This document shows positions 25,261 to 34,735 of a stretch of DNA of 64,000 bases, one piece after another. How positions within the stretch are numbered: the stretch's first letter is position 1; every line of letters begins with the position of its first letter. The DNA is from Bog-756 sp963699105 (GTDB lineage Bacteria; Actinomycetota; Acidimicrobiia; Acidimicrobiales; RAAP-2): contig CAVOTI010000001.1 in NCBI GenBank assembly GCA_963699105.1, positions 682,001 to 746,000 on the forward strand, given 5' to 3'. Made by a program: the position numbers and the translations under genes. The notes beneath the pieces were generated by a model. The model ran no database searches, was not told the DNA's origin, and saw nothing but the letters and a program-made list of their open reading frames with translations.

Positions 25261-28200
25261 CATTTGGCGTACGACTGGTATGGAAGCCTCGGCGTTTCCG
25301 CCTCTCGTCGATGGCTCGGCGTAGGGGGTATTCCGGACTTCCTCCGGGTCAGCGACCGGTAGAGATCGATCGTGCTCGGATGGACTGAATCGAACGGCTC
25401 GACATCGTCGGCGACGAGCCTGACCAACTCGGCCATGACTGCTTCCACTCCGGCCGGGTTGCCGGCCAGGTCAGCTGCCCGCAACAGCACCCGATAGAGA
25501 CGCTCGTCGTAGGGACTGACCAACAGCCCCCTCCGGGCTGACCATTCGGCGCCAGCAGCATCACCGGCAGCAAGGTAGGAGCCGGCCAGTCGGCCGCTCA
25601 GATCGACAACGGCGGCTTCTATAGCCGGCCCGATGCCCTCGAGGATGGGCCAATCGGACGACCGGAGCCCTTCGAATGGGCGGCCCCGCACAAGGTCGAG
25701 CGCCGATCGCCACTTCTCGATAGCCGGGGAGTCGGCCAGTTCGACAAATCGGTCCCAATCGGTCACCACCGTCGGGGAAAGTGCCAACCGGCCGTGGGAC
25801 CGCGGCAGATGGTCGATTCCGTCGGGACTCCGTCCCAGCGCCCGCCGAGCGACCGAGGCCGTTGAATGGAGGCTGGACGGCGCCATCAGTCGATCCGGCC
25901 ACAATGCGGTCGCCCAGACCTCATTCGTGACTCCTTTGGGATGCATGGCCAGGTAGACGACCAGTTCCTTTGCCCATGCCCTGGTGAACTGGCGATCGGC
26001 GCCGACGATCTCGACGGTTCCGAGAACCCTCACCTCCACCAGCTCGCCCCTGTCTCCACCGTCGGCGGTTTCTCCAGCAGAACCTTCGGTCTCGGGGCGT
26101 CTGCGAACCCTGGTCGAGCTCGGAGTCGAGTCCGTATCCGTCGTCCGGCCCGGCACCGGTACCGACAGATGCACATACGGCTCATCTGATGAGAGCACTG
26201 ACTCACGACTTCCTGCGGTGTCCAGCAGAGCCGTCACCTGGGCCGTCTCTTCAGCTTGGATCATGTGAGGAAATACCACGGATCCAAGGAGCTCGAGGGA
26301 CGGTGACGGATGGGCCGAGCTCAGGGTGACCCCGTAGGCCGCGGTGTGTCTCCGACCGACGGCGACGACGGCCATTCCTGCCGCTGGATCAGAGCCGGCT
26401 TCGAGAAGTTCGTCCACGTCGGCCCGGTCCACCGACGAGCTGCAGATCACCACAATGGGATCCCACCTGTCGGAGTCGGTGAGACAACGCCCTTCACCGA
26501 AAGAGGCGTAGCCCGAAGCCTCGAGCGCCTGATGGGCTCCGATCCTTCGATGACACAACGAACGGACGACGGATGGAGCGTCGGTGGTCGAACGGACTCG
26601 GGGGAATCGTTCCAGTTCGGTCCCGAATCCGACAGCGATGAGATCGAACTGGCCCGACCAGTGCGAGGTGGCGAGTTCGAGAGCCAGAGCCCGAAGGACG
26701 GCATCGCATCCCCCATCGTCCCCCTGGATGACCAGGGAACCGAGGGATTCGAGATTTACCATGACGGTGTCGTCGGCTCCCCGTCCCGCCGTCACCAGCA
26801 GCGGAGCCGGCGACCTCGCTGACCGGAGACGACGAGTCGACTGCGCCCGCCTCGACAGCGACGACCGGTCCACCAGCAGGGAGGTGCCATCATCCCCGGC
26901 CACCATGTGATCCGGCAGCCGCACCGATCCATCCAGTCCCTCCACCACCAGTTCCACGACTTCGTCAAGGATCCGCACGCCCCGGACGACGGGGACATCA
27001 CCCACCACGTCGTGCCATTGCCGGTTCAGTAGTCGGAGCGACAGATCGATGGTGGAGATGGCCTCTGAACCGTCGCCGATTCTGAGCCTCCGTTCGATGG
27101 TGGCGGCGCTCTGATCCGGAAGTCTGATCAATCTCCCGCTCGATCGCCGGCGCTGCTGGGCACGTCTCATGCGGTCCAAGATGCTGACCACGCCGGCACC
27201 CACGACGCTCCCGCCTACCGGAACCAGTGGGGCACCGGCCGAGGGCCCGCCATTGTCATAAACGACGTCGAGCGATCGATCCTCCATGGCCGGGGTTGGT
27301 GAGGGTTCGGGACCACCCTGTCCTGACCGGTTCCCGGATCCGACCGTCGGGTGGGTGGTGAAGGCCTCCCGGTCGGTCGACTGCGTATGGCTGTCGGGTT
27401 GACGAGCCAGCTGTCGGCCATCGGGTCGAACACTGTCAGTGTTTCGAGGCAGCTGGAGCAACCAGCCGGCCGTCACCCAGTGCGCAGTGGTCAGCGCTCC
27501 CCCGTCGGCCTGTCGGATCCCATAGTTCAGTTCGGCAAGCTCTCTCCACCGAAGAGAGCTGCCCAGGTGGTCGGCGGCGATCGACCACAGCGTCTCCCGG
27601 GCCTCGACCTGGTGTTGGGACGGTGACGTATCGGCAATCGTCGACCCGTGCCGGTACGCGGGTTGGGCCGGGCCGTCGTGGCCGTCACTGGAAACGATTG
27701 GGCCAGTGCTCCGATGAGCGCTGCGGCCCGAAACGTCTTCGGATATCGCGTCTGCGCTCTGATCTGTCGATCGATTCTTCGGCCCGGTCTCGGAAGTGAA
27801 CACGTACCGACCTGTCGACTCGTCCCAGCGCTGGGTGGACCCGACCAGCGACCAGTCGTCGATCACCTTCAACCCGACCGCAGGAGGGACGATTGCTGAC
27901 GTCCTCGTGTTCGAGGAAGCTCTGACCGGCGGCTCCCTGGTGCCGACGGCCGAAAGAGCCAACGTCGTACCGACCAGGAACGCCGCCACCGACTGCACGG
28001 CCCGGCTCGCCGGAAGTCGGACCGGGGCACGTCCAGTCATCCACGACCGCAACTCCAGCACCACGCAGACCGTCATCCACATCCATGAGATCCATGCCAC
28101 GATGAGGGCGCCGCGCCACAGCCAGGCGCCAACGAGGTGTGGGTCGACCGACCCGTGGGCGGACACGGTCTGGACGGCCTGTCGATAACCCACGGTGGTG

Positions 28201-28331
28201 AGCGGCCATCCTCCCATTGCTGCCAGCACGATTGGGATCGTCACTACGATGGCCAACAGCGCCACGGCAGAGAGGGCGATCCGGAAGCCATCGGGGCGGC
28301 GAGCCGGACTCGACACGATGCCCCTGGTCAC
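25260..28331 (-). CDS. Membrane protein with LysM and C-terminal wHTH-BTAD domains (tad operon end)
   Basis: A 1023-residue protein. Three hydrophobic segments lie in the first about 135 residues (FRIALSAVALLAIVVTIPIV; IVAWISWMWMTVCVVLEL; VAAFLVGTTLALSAVG). A LysM-like domain follows near 240-300 (QVEARETLWSIAADHLG), then a low-complexity region. The C-terminus, from about 790, has an OmpR-like winged-helix (VRVLGTVEIVGADRQ; LVVYLAMHPKG; ALWPDR) joined to a BTAD repeat region (ASVARRALG; AGAEWSARRGLLVSPYDERL). This resembles the C-terminal half of SARP-type proteins. Such LysM-BTAD fusions are known next to actinobacterial tad loci. The GTG overlaps the upstream stop by four bases. Function unknown; it may sense envelope or pilus state. 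Confidence 0.75.
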   Translation of the reverse strand: MTRGIVSSPARRPDGFRIALSAVALLAIVVTIPIVLAAMGGWPLTTVGYRQAVQTVSAHGSVDPHLVGAWLWRGALIVAWISWMWMTVCVVLELRSWMTGRAPVRLPASRAVQSVAAFLVGTTLALSAVGTREPPVRASSNTRTSAIVPPAVGLKVIDDWSLVGSTQRWDESTGRYVFTSETGPKNRSTDQSADAISEDVSGRSAHRSTGPIVSSDGHDGPAQPAYRHGSTIADTSPSQHQVEARETLWSIAADHLGSSLRWRELAELNYGIRQADGGALTTAHWVTAGWLLQLPRNTDSVRPDGRQLARQPDSHTQSTDREAFTTHPTVGSGNRSGQGGPEPSPTPAMEDRSLDVVYDNGGPSAGAPLVPVGGSVVGAGVVSILDRMRRAQQRRRSSGRLIRLPDQSAATIERRLRIGDGSEAISTIDLSLRLLNRQWHDVVGDVPVVRGVRILDEVVELVVEGLDGSVRLPDHMVAGDDGTSLLVDRSSLSRRAQSTRRLRSARSPAPLLVTAGRGADDTVMVNLESLGSLVIQGDDGGCDAVLRALALELATSHWSGQFDLIAVGFGTELERFPRVRSTTDAPSVVRSLCHRRIGAHQALEASGYASFGEGRCLTDSDRWDPIVVICSSSVDRADVDELLEAGSDPAAGMAVVAVGRRHTAAYGVTLSSAHPSPSLELLGSVVFPHMIQAEETAQVTALLDTAGSRESVLSSDEPYVHLSVPVPGRTTDTDSTPSSTRVRRRPETEGSAGETADGGDRGELVEVRVLGTVEIVGADRQFTRAWAKELVVYLAMHPKGVTNEVWATALWPDRLMAPSSLHSTASVARRALGRSPDGIDHLPRSHGRLALSPTVVTDWDRFVELADSPAIEKWRSALDLVRGRPFEGLRSSDWPILEGIGPAIEAAVVDLSGRLAGSYLAAGDAAGAEWSARRGLLVSPYDERLYRVLLRAADLAGNPAGVEAVMAELVRLVADDVEPFDSVHPSTIDLYRSLTRRKSGIPPTPSHRREAETPRLPYQSYAK

Positions 28332-28759
28332 TGGCTGCCCTCGGTGATTCCCTCGACGTCGACGGCTGATGCTGTCGCCGATACCGGGAGGGAGTTGACA
28401 CCCACCAATCCCAGCAAAGAGGTAGGAACCCGGTAGTGAACGGAAACGGTCACCACTCCTGAGGAGACTGAGGCCGTCCCCGGATGACCGGCGGCCACAG
28501 TAAAGGCCTCGGCGGCGGAGACGGCAGCGGCCGAATCGAGTTGCAACGTGCCCGAGCGCAGTGCGTTCACCGACAGGGCGCCGGCGCCGGCCCGGGCAGC
28601 CTGTTGCGCTTCGTCGGATGCCGCCTGCTGGGCGGTGAGCGCCGAACCGCCGTCGACGACGAGACCCATCAGCACCAGGATGGCGACGAGTAGCAGGACG
28701 ACGAATGCACTTATGGATCCGTCCTGAAGGCCCGACGCACTGTTCGCGCCTGAACTCAC
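28328..28759 (-). CDS. TadG-like pilus assembly (pseudopilin) protein
   Basis: A 143-residue protein with one N-terminal membrane segment: DGSISAFVVLLLVAILVLMG followed by VVDGGSALTAQQAASDEAQQ. This is the usual start of Tad-associated TadG-like proteins ('G.v....al....l..a..vDgg'). The remainder is Ala/Val-rich and secreted. GTG 28759 overlaps the upstream stop (GTGA), and the stop overlaps the BTAD gene start. It was placed by order in the operon and the N-terminal motif only. Confidence 0.7.
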   Translation of the reverse strand: MSSGANSASGLQDGSISAFVVLLLVAILVLMGLVVDGGSALTAQQAASDEAQQAARAGAGALSVNALRSGTLQLDSAAAVSAAEAFTVAAGHPGTASVSSGVVTVSVHYRVPTSLLGLVGVNSLPVSATASAVDVEGITEGSQ

Positions 28760-29178
28760 TGAACCGACCGGTACGGGTCGATCGGCGCAGTCGAGGAGGC
28801 TCGCACCGTTGTGCCGCCCGGCACCCCCGGCACCGACAGATCCGAGAGGTTGACCCTGCACACCACGGTCACCGTGACGTACCCCCCGGCGACGAAATGA
28901 CTCACATCAGTGATGACTTGGGGAGCCGGACAGAAGTGATCCCGATCGAGATCTCCCGTCGACACGGCCTGGGCAGCGGCCGACTCGGCCTCGGCCGCAT
29001 TCGGGAGCACAGAGGCAATCTGAGCAGCCGCCCGTGATGATTCGACCACCTGCTGGTGCGCCTCGGTCACCCGTCCGAACACCACCATGATCAGCGCCAG
29101 CAGAAAGAGGACTGGAGTCAGTGCCACCAATTCGACGGTGAGGCTTCCATCATCACAGGGTGAGTGATTGATCCTCAT
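28756..29178 (-). CDS. TadE-like pilus assembly protein (second copy)
   Basis: A 140-residue protein starting MRINHSPCDDGSLTVELVAL and continuing TPVLFLLALIMVVFGRVTEA. This is the TadE-like signature, 'G...vE.a...P.l..l', with a single membrane segment at about residues 15-40. It contains two Cys in the pilus-side domain (HFCPAP and VVCRVN), which could form a disulfide. It overlaps the upstream TadE gene stop (ATGA) and the downstream TadG-like start. Confidence 0.75.
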   Translation of the reverse strand: MRINHSPCDDGSLTVELVALTPVLFLLALIMVVFGRVTEAHQQVVESSRAAAQIASVLPNAAEAESAAAQAVSTGDLDRDHFCPAPQVITDVSHFVAGGYVTVTVVCRVNLSDLSVPGVPGGTTVRASSTAPIDPYRSVQ

Positions 29179-29564
29179 TCCGATCCACGGAACTCCTGTA
29201 TCGGGCCGATCTCGACGGATGAAACTGGAAGCGACAGACCGGGGAGGATCGACGCAGCGCGTCCGGTGACGGTCACACGAGCCACGTCATCAGCCATTAC
29301 GTCGACCGAGACGCTCGACGTCTGCAGATCGGAGCCGGGTCCACCCGTCACCGATCGCGCCTCGGCTGCCCCCGCGGCCGTCCCACCACCGAGCGAACGG
29401 GCCACCTGGTCGCCTTGCGACGCAGCCAACTGGGCAACCTGTGCGGCGTGGGCCCAGAGGGCGCATTGGATCACGAGCAACAGGACCACCATGAGAACCG
29501 GCACCAACAGGACCGCTTCGATGACGGTGGAACCTTCCTCACCGACCTCCCGATGGGGACGCAT
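29175..29564 (-). CDS. tadE: TadE-like pilus assembly protein
   Basis: A 129-residue protein with GSTVIEAVLLVPVLMVVLLL at about residues 11-30, the TadE motif with Glu at the fifth position after Gly, as in prepilin-like proteins. The rest is a small secreted domain. It starts one base after the stop of the Flp-like pilin gene. In Tad systems TadE/TadF pseudopilins are processed by TadV peptidase and help pilus assembly; no TadV gene lies in this window. Confidence 0.78.
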   Translation of the reverse strand: MRPHREVGEEGSTVIEAVLLVPVLMVVLLLVIQCALWAHAAQVAQLAASQGDQVARSLGGGTAAGAAEARSVTGGPGSDLQTSSVSVDVMADDVARVTVTGRAASILPGLSLPVSSVEIGPIQEFRGSE

Positions 29565-29565
29565 G

Positions 29566-29757
29566 TCAGTTGAGGTCGATCGTGTTGGCCTTGTCGGTGA
29601 CTTTTGCCACGATGATGGCTCCGATGGAGATGGCCAGGGCGGCGAAGATCGCCGTCAGGATGACCTTCTCGACGACCGAGCCGGAGTCGTCCCATCCCCC
29701 CGAAGCGAGCACTCGTGCACGGAGATAGGTCCAGAGGACCACTGCCTGACTGATCAT
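29566..29757 (-). CDS. Flp-type pilin-like protein
   Basis: A 63-residue protein. After a 26-residue leader the motif G26-S-V-V-E30-K introduces a hydrophobic helix (VILTAIFAALAISIGAIIVA), the form of a Flp/type IVb prepilin with Glu near the mature start. The short tail KVTDKANTIDLN replaces a large globular domain, as in Flp pilins. A strong ribosome-binding site (GGGAGG) precedes ATG 29757, fitting the high expression expected of the major pilin. It is separated from tadC by 80 bp, the widest gap in the operon, so an extra promoter or processing site is possible. Confidence 0.75.
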   Translation of the reverse strand: MISQAVVLWTYLRARVLASGGWDDSGSVVEKVILTAIFAALAISIGAIIVAKVTDKANTIDLN

Positions 29758-29837
29758 GGTTGTTATTCCTCCCTAGTGGTTGATATGTAGAGGCGCACTG
29801 GTCGATGCCCCCCGACCTCGAAGGGTCGGAGCGAGCA

Positions 29838-30740
29838 TCAGAAGCCACCGAGTATTCGACTGAAGGCGGGATAGCCGACGAAGAGAAGGAAGCCGACGAG
29901 CAGCAGGGTCCCCGGCAAGAACAACCGCTCGGTCATGGCGTTAGCCTCCGATTCGGCGTCGGCCTGCTCGTGCCGACGGAGCGCCGTCGACCTGGCCATG
30001 AGCGACTGTCGGATCCGGGCACCTTCGGTGCCCGCCAACTGGAGGGTCGTCGACAGCTCGATCAGTTCGTTGACGCCTATTTCCTCGCCGAGCTGGCCGA
30101 GAGCGAGCCACGGCGACTGGCCGCTGTCCCGTGCCTTGGACAGCGCCCTGGCTATCCGTCTGGCCGCCCAATCCGAGCTCACCTGCGAGGCGGCGAACAT
30201 GGCCCCTTCTATGCCGATGCCACCGGCAAGTCCCAGCACCACCAGATCGACGAACGTACCCACCACCACCCGGACATGACGTCGTCGGTGGCGGGCGTCG
30301 CCGAACAGCTCGACAACCGGCAGACCCAGTCCGGTCGGCACAGCCACCAGGGCCATCACCAGCGGAACGACGAGGGGAAGCGTTACACCAGTCCACTGGG
30401 CGAATACCCACAAGAGAGGGGGCAACACCAGTCCGCCACCTCCGGCGATGACCATCTTGGAGGTCAGTTGGTCCAGTGAGCCTCCGGTGATGGCCAGGTT
30501 GGTCCGCAGGGACGACCAGCGAGGGTCCGAGTAGATGACATCTCGGCCGACCAGGGCCACCACCTGGGTTCCGATCTCCGACGGCCATCCACCGGTGTCG
30601 GGTCCGGCCACCGCCGGCTGCATCGGACGGGCCATGGTCCGAGCCAGGGTCTCGAGGGAGGGTGCAGGGCTCCTGAGCCCCCGGAGCAGGCCGAGACACC
30701 CGAGTCCGGCGAGGGCGCCCAAGACGACGGCGGCCGTCAT
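29838..30740 (-). CDS. tadC: Type II/IVb secretion system F-domain protein TadC
   Basis: A 300-residue polytopic membrane protein with a T2SSF domain. It has an N-terminal membrane segment (TAAVVLGALAGLGCLGLL), central segments around residues 110-180, the cytoplasmic helical hairpin VVGTFVDLVVLGLAGGIGIE to MARSTALRRHEQADAESEAN, and a C-terminal pair of hydrophobic stretches. TadB and TadC form the platform for the Tad ATPase. The start overlaps the tadB stop by four bases. Confidence 0.85.
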   Translation of the reverse strand: MTAAVVLGALAGLGCLGLLRGLRSPAPSLETLARTMARPMQPAVAGPDTGGWPSEIGTQVVALVGRDVIYSDPRWSSLRTNLAITGGSLDQLTSKMVIAGGGGLVLPPLLWVFAQWTGVTLPLVVPLVMALVAVPTGLGLPVVELFGDARHRRRHVRVVVGTFVDLVVLGLAGGIGIEGAMFAASQVSSDWAARRIARALSKARDSGQSPWLALGQLGEEIGVNELIELSTTLQLAGTEGARIRQSLMARSTALRRHEQADAESEANAMTERLFLPGTLLLVGFLLFVGYPAFSRILGGF

Positions 30741-31588
30741 CGGTCGACCACCTCTCGACCCAGGAGTCGGACCGGCGCCGGGGGCCGAGCCAGGGACACC
30801 ATCAGGCTCAATCCGATGGCATAGAGCGTTCCGACCACGAGGAGTACGAGCTGACCGCGAGGTGTGCCGAATGGCGCCAGGTAGGAGTGGGCCACCACGG
30901 TCAGGCAGACGGCGAAGGCAACGGAAAACACCAAGACGGTCCGGACACCACTACGTACTGAGGCGCGGCTCGTTTCGATGCGAAGTCGGAGCGCCACTTC
31001 GTCCCTCGTCGAATCGGCCAGTGCCGCCAACAGCTCACCCAGATGCTGGGCCCTCGCCGAGATCGCCAATTGAAGCGCACACACGACCCGGTCCGAACAC
31101 GGGTCCTCCAGTTCGTCGGCCAGCAGCGTCAATGCATCGCGGGGGTGCATTCCCGCCCCGAGTCGGGACGAGAGCCGGGCCGTGGCCCCCCTGATCGGCA
31201 CCGGGCTCAGCGCGGCCGTCGCCATGATCGCCTGGCCCAGTCCGGCCGAGGCGGCCAATGTTCCCTGGAGCATCTCGGTCCAAGTGGCAATGGCCTCGAT
31301 CTTGGCGATCGACACCGATCCCGACGTCCGACCGAAGAGCTTGGGGACGCCGAACACCGCGCACGCCCCGATGGGGACGGCCACCGGCCACCCGGTGAGG
31401 ACGCCCGCCGCCCATCCAGCTAAGCCCGCCCCCACCACCAGGGCCAGATCTTCCCGGTCCGGATGCCTCCATCCCGGTGACCAAGCCTTCGATTCACCAG
31501 AGGCGACGTTCCTCGGCCATGAGTGGGCGATGCCGACGACCCCCAGGCCGAAGCAGAGTCCGATGGCCAGCACAAATCCCATGCTCAT
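30737..31588 (-). CDS. tadB: Type II/IVb secretion system F-domain protein TadB
   Basis: A 283-residue membrane protein with the T2SSF pattern IEAIATWTEMLQGTLAASAG and AISARAQHLGELLAALADST, and membrane segments at the N-terminus, at about 55-85 and at the C-terminal end (GQLVLLVVGTLYAIGLSLMV). It overlaps both tadA and tadC by four bases (ATGA), so the platform proteins are made together. Confidence 0.85.
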   Translation of the reverse strand: MSMGFVLAIGLCFGLGVVGIAHSWPRNVASGESKAWSPGWRHPDREDLALVVGAGLAGWAAGVLTGWPVAVPIGACAVFGVPKLFGRTSGSVSIAKIEAIATWTEMLQGTLAASAGLGQAIMATAALSPVPIRGATARLSSRLGAGMHPRDALTLLADELEDPCSDRVVCALQLAISARAQHLGELLAALADSTRDEVALRLRIETSRASVRSGVRTVLVFSVAFAVCLTVVAHSYLAPFGTPRGQLVLLVVGTLYAIGLSLMVSLARPPAPVRLLGREVVDR

Positions 31589-32955
31589 TCGGCAAACCCG
31601 GAGGCCTGGAGGGCGGGTGGCCGGTAGCCGAACCGGACCAACTCTCGTTGTGTCTCTGCCCGCAGAGGTGACGCCGCCTGTGCCCGGCGATCCGGTCCTG
31701 GGCGGAACACTTCGTTAGAGATGACCTGTCCGCCTTCTGCGTCCACGACTTCACGTACCGACGACACGAACCGCCTCCGCATGGACCGCGGTGGAAACTG
31801 TCGGAAACCGACATCGTCTTCCCAGTGGCCCGGGACCTGCACGCCCACGTCCGGGTCAGCGGTGTCGTGCATCTCGGTGTCGAGGTGCACGATGAACTGG
31901 AGGGCCCCGGCGATGAGCTGATTGCTGGCTTCGACCGGGAGACGTTCGGGGGCCTGCACTGCATAGGCGGCGATTCGCCGGAACACCCCGGCCGACGAGT
32001 CGGCATGGATGGTGCACATCGATCCCGATCGCCCCTGGCTCATGGCGTTCAGCATGGGGAGCACCTCGTCACCAAGTACTTCGCCGACAATGACCCGGTC
32101 GGCGTTCATCCGTAGTGCCCGCCGGACCAGATCGGCCACCGAGATCAAACCTTCTCCTTCGACGTTGGCCGGTCGTGCCTCCAGGGCCACCATGTCGGGG
32201 TGACGTCGAATATCTGCGTCGAGACCGAGCTCGAACGCCTGCTCGATGGTGACGATTCGTTCTCGAGGTGGGACTTCAGCGGCCAGTGCCCGCAACAGCG
32301 TCGTCTTCCCGGAGTTCATGGCGCCGGATACGACGATGTTCTTGCGGGCCCGGACTGCCGCTCCGAGCAGGGAGGCGAGGTGGTCGTCGAGCGTGCCCAG
32401 ACGGGTGAGGTCAACCAGTGACAGGTCGGAGAACCGGTGTCGTCGAATCGAGATTGCCGGACGGGAGACCACGGCCATCAAGGCCGAGAGTCGACTGCCG
32501 TCGGGCAGGCGCAGGTCGAGTTCCGGCCTGGCCAGGTCGAATCTGCGTTCCGACAGGCCGAATCGGGCGGCGGCGGCGCGCACCAGGTCGATCAGGTCGT
32601 CATCGGATTCGGCGATCGGCGGCATCAGCTGCTTGGATCCATCGGCATAGCTGACCCAGACGTGGTCACAGCCGTTGATATCGATGTTCTCGATGTCTGG
32701 ATCGTCGATCAGAGGTTGGAGTCCCCCCATTCCGAAGAGGGCATCGAGCACCGATTGGGCCAACTGCCGTTCATCGGCAGCCTCGCCAATCGGATCTCTC
32801 CCGGTTGTCGTTCCCTCGTTCAGCTGATCGAGATGGACGAAGATCCGTTGACGGGCGAACTCGCGCCGATCGTCACCGGCCAGGTCGGCTCCGGCCGGAG
32901 CCGCCAGATCCTCGGCCACCAGCTGGCGAATGGTTCTCGCCAGCGAATCGCTCAT
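31585..32955 (-). CDS. tadA: Tad pilus assembly ATPase TadA/CpaF
   Basis: A 456-residue secretion ATPase. The N-terminal domain has GMGGLQPLIDDPDIENIDIN, the CpaF family signature. The Walker A loop is SGAMNSGKTTLLRALA, with N in place of the usual G before SGKTT. The Asp box (RIVTIEQAFELGL), the His box region and VIVGEVLGDEVLPMLNAMSQ (Walker B/Glu) follow. It powers Flp pilus extension. It overlaps cpaE and tadB by four bases on each side. Confidence 0.92.
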   Translation of the reverse strand: MSDSLARTIRQLVAEDLAAPAGADLAGDDRREFARQRIFVHLDQLNEGTTTGRDPIGEAADERQLAQSVLDALFGMGGLQPLIDDPDIENIDINGCDHVWVSYADGSKQLMPPIAESDDDLIDLVRAAAARFGLSERRFDLARPELDLRLPDGSRLSALMAVVSRPAISIRRHRFSDLSLVDLTRLGTLDDHLASLLGAAVRARKNIVVSGAMNSGKTTLLRALAAEVPPRERIVTIEQAFELGLDADIRRHPDMVALEARPANVEGEGLISVADLVRRALRMNADRVIVGEVLGDEVLPMLNAMSQGRSGSMCTIHADSSAGVFRRIAAYAVQAPERLPVEASNQLIAGALQFIVHLDTEMHDTADPDVGVQVPGHWEDDVGFRQFPPRSMRRRFVSSVREVVDAEGGQVISNEVFRPGPDRRAQAASPLRAETQRELVRFGYRPPALQASGFAE

Positions 32956-33935
32956 CGATCGACCTCCCTCTGCATCGAATCGACCAGCGGTCTTCCGGCA
33001 TCTGCGGGACCTGACGGCGGTGCCTGGTCCGGTGCCTGCTCGGGCACTGACGGAGCTGCCACCGGGCTCAGTTCATTCTCCACCCGGCGGCGCCCGAGCC
33101 GAGCCACGGTGGCGAGAAGAGGTCGCAGACCGCCGGCCCAGCGATCTCTCGACGGGTGAGTCGTCTCTTCTCGGGCCGAGGGACCGTCGACCGAGAGCCG
33201 ACCCGCCAGTCGGGCCGCAGCCAACGTGAGGGGCGAACGCAACAGACGACGATCGCCCGGTTGTGACCCGGTTGCCACCGCGGCGGCTTTCGCATCGAAA
33301 GGGAGCTCAGCCAGAGCCGGGATCCCGACAACCTTCTCAATTTCGGAAACCGAGTACCGGTCGCTCCCGATGACCACCAAACCGGCCACGCCGCCCCATC
33401 GGGCCATCAACCCCGGTGCCCGGTCGGCGGCATGCATCACCGAGGCGGCATCGCCTCGGACAACGACCACGACCGCATCGACACGATCCGTCAGTGCTTC
33501 GGGACCCGCCGAGTCCGGTGACAGACGACCGAGATCGACAATCACGTCGAAGGATGCCGGCCCGGGGCCGGGCCCGGTTGTCACTCCGAGCTCGTTGCCC
33601 GACCCACGGGCCGCACTGGTCAATAACAACGACAGGAGCCGGTCACTGGGATGATCTGCCGAGTGGCGAGTTCCGACCAGCACATCGAGCCCACCTGGCA
33701 ACCGTTGCAGGTGGGGTGCGAGGGAGACAGGCGATCCGGCCCGCCGGACGGCGGCGGCGAACGTCGGCCATCCACCCATGGACGTGAGGGCGAAGCGAGC
33801 GGCGAGATCACCACCGGCGGGGTCACACTCAGCTACGACCACGCGCCGTGTCTGGGGCCACGTCGCTCCCACCAGGCACGACGTGGTCGTCACGCCGGGA
33901 GACCCCTTGACGGAGAGAAAGGCCACGACGGTCAC
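32952..33935 (-). CDS. CpaE/TadZ-like MinD-type ATPase
   Basis: A 327-residue MinD/ParA-type protein. The deviant Walker A reads SVKGSPGVTTTSCLVGATW near residue 8, where Lys9 is the MinD-type signature lysine but the second Lys position is Thr. VVVAECDPAGGDLAARF is the switch region. Central FDVIVDLGRLSPDS carries the Walker B-like Asp. In Tad systems this protein localises the machine at a pole. The missing second Lys suggests altered nucleotide hydrolysis, as in many TadZ/CpaE proteins. It lies between cpaB and tadA with overlaps on both sides. Confidence 0.78.
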   Translation of the reverse strand: MTVVAFLSVKGSPGVTTTSCLVGATWPQTRRVVVAECDPAGGDLAARFALTSMGGWPTFAAAVRRAGSPVSLAPHLQRLPGGLDVLVGTRHSADHPSDRLLSLLLTSAARGSGNELGVTTGPGPGPASFDVIVDLGRLSPDSAGPEALTDRVDAVVVVVRGDAASVMHAADRAPGLMARWGGVAGLVVIGSDRYSVSEIEKVVGIPALAELPFDAKAAAVATGSQPGDRRLLRSPLTLAAARLAGRLSVDGPSAREETTHPSRDRWAGGLRPLLATVARLGRRRVENELSPVAAPSVPEQAPDQAPPSGPADAGRPLVDSMQREVDR

Positions 33936-34735
33936 GGTGCCAACCGGCTGGTCGGTGCCGCACCGGTGGCGCTCGTACCGCCGGCCGAGGCAGGAGGAAG
34001 AAGGGCCAGACTCACCTGATCGGCAGCCGCGGCGGTGGAGACTGCCGCAGCCAGGGTGGACGACACCTCGACCGACACGAGTTCGGTCGCACCGTTCGAG
34101 GAGTTGGCTGAAGGCCCGGCCGTGGCGAACACCGTCGCCTGCGGCACGAGCACTCCGGTCGGTTCTTCGCCGCTATTGCCCGACTGGTCCGGCGAGATCG
34201 AGGAAGTGGACGTGGGAGAGGAGCCCGACACCACCGGAATCCCTGGGCCCGCCGTCTCTACGATCATCACCTCTTGTCCCGGCGCCACCCCGCCCGCCGG
34301 CAGCTCGCCGTCCTTCAGTGCCAATCCCACCACGGCATCACCCAGGGTGATCTGACCCGACCCGGTGAGGTCCCCCGCCACCAGCAGGGATCCCGCCGGA
34401 ATGGTGACGGCAGCCCGTTTGCCGGCCAGCTCTGGAGCGTCGGTGACCAGGATGGGAGCGACACCTCCGGAAATGGCCACGCTCGACTGGCCAAGATCAC
34501 CGCCGGTGATCTGTTGCCCCTGTTGGATGGTCCGGGTGACGACGAGAACCGAGCTCTGGTGGTTCGACGACGAATAGATTCCGGCAAAGGCGGCGATGCT
34601 GACGAACACCACCGCCGCCGAAGCAGCAATCATGAGAGGTTTCCTCGTGCGCGGTACGGCCGGCAATCCCCGTTCGGATCTCGTGCCACCGGGGTCGGCC
34701 GGGGCCGTGGCGTTCCTGTCGAGCAGCGAGGTCAT
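33932..34735 (-). CDS. SAF-domain pilus assembly protein CpaB/RcpC-like
   Basis: A 267-residue protein with one N-terminal membrane helix (KPLMIAASAAVVFVSIAAFA) and a SAF domain near residues 60-150 (VLVVTRTIQQGQQITGGDLG; AAVTIPAGSLLVAGDLTG). CpaB/RcpC proteins carry this domain in Tad loci. The C-terminal half is Ser/Thr/Ala-rich. ATG 34735 overlaps the stop of the preceding gene (ATGA); the longer frame to 34882 is not supported. Confidence 0.8.
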   Translation of the reverse strand: MTSLLDRNATAPADPGGTRSERGLPAVPRTRKPLMIAASAAVVFVSIAAFAGIYSSSNHQSSVLVVTRTIQQGQQITGGDLGQSSVAISGGVAPILVTDAPELAGKRAAVTIPAGSLLVAGDLTGSGQITLGDAVVGLALKDGELPAGGVAPGQEVMIVETAGPGIPVVSGSSPTSTSSISPDQSGNSGEEPTGVLVPQATVFATAGPSANSSNGATELVSVEVSSTLAAAVSTAAAADQVSLALLPPASAGGTSATGAAPTSRLAP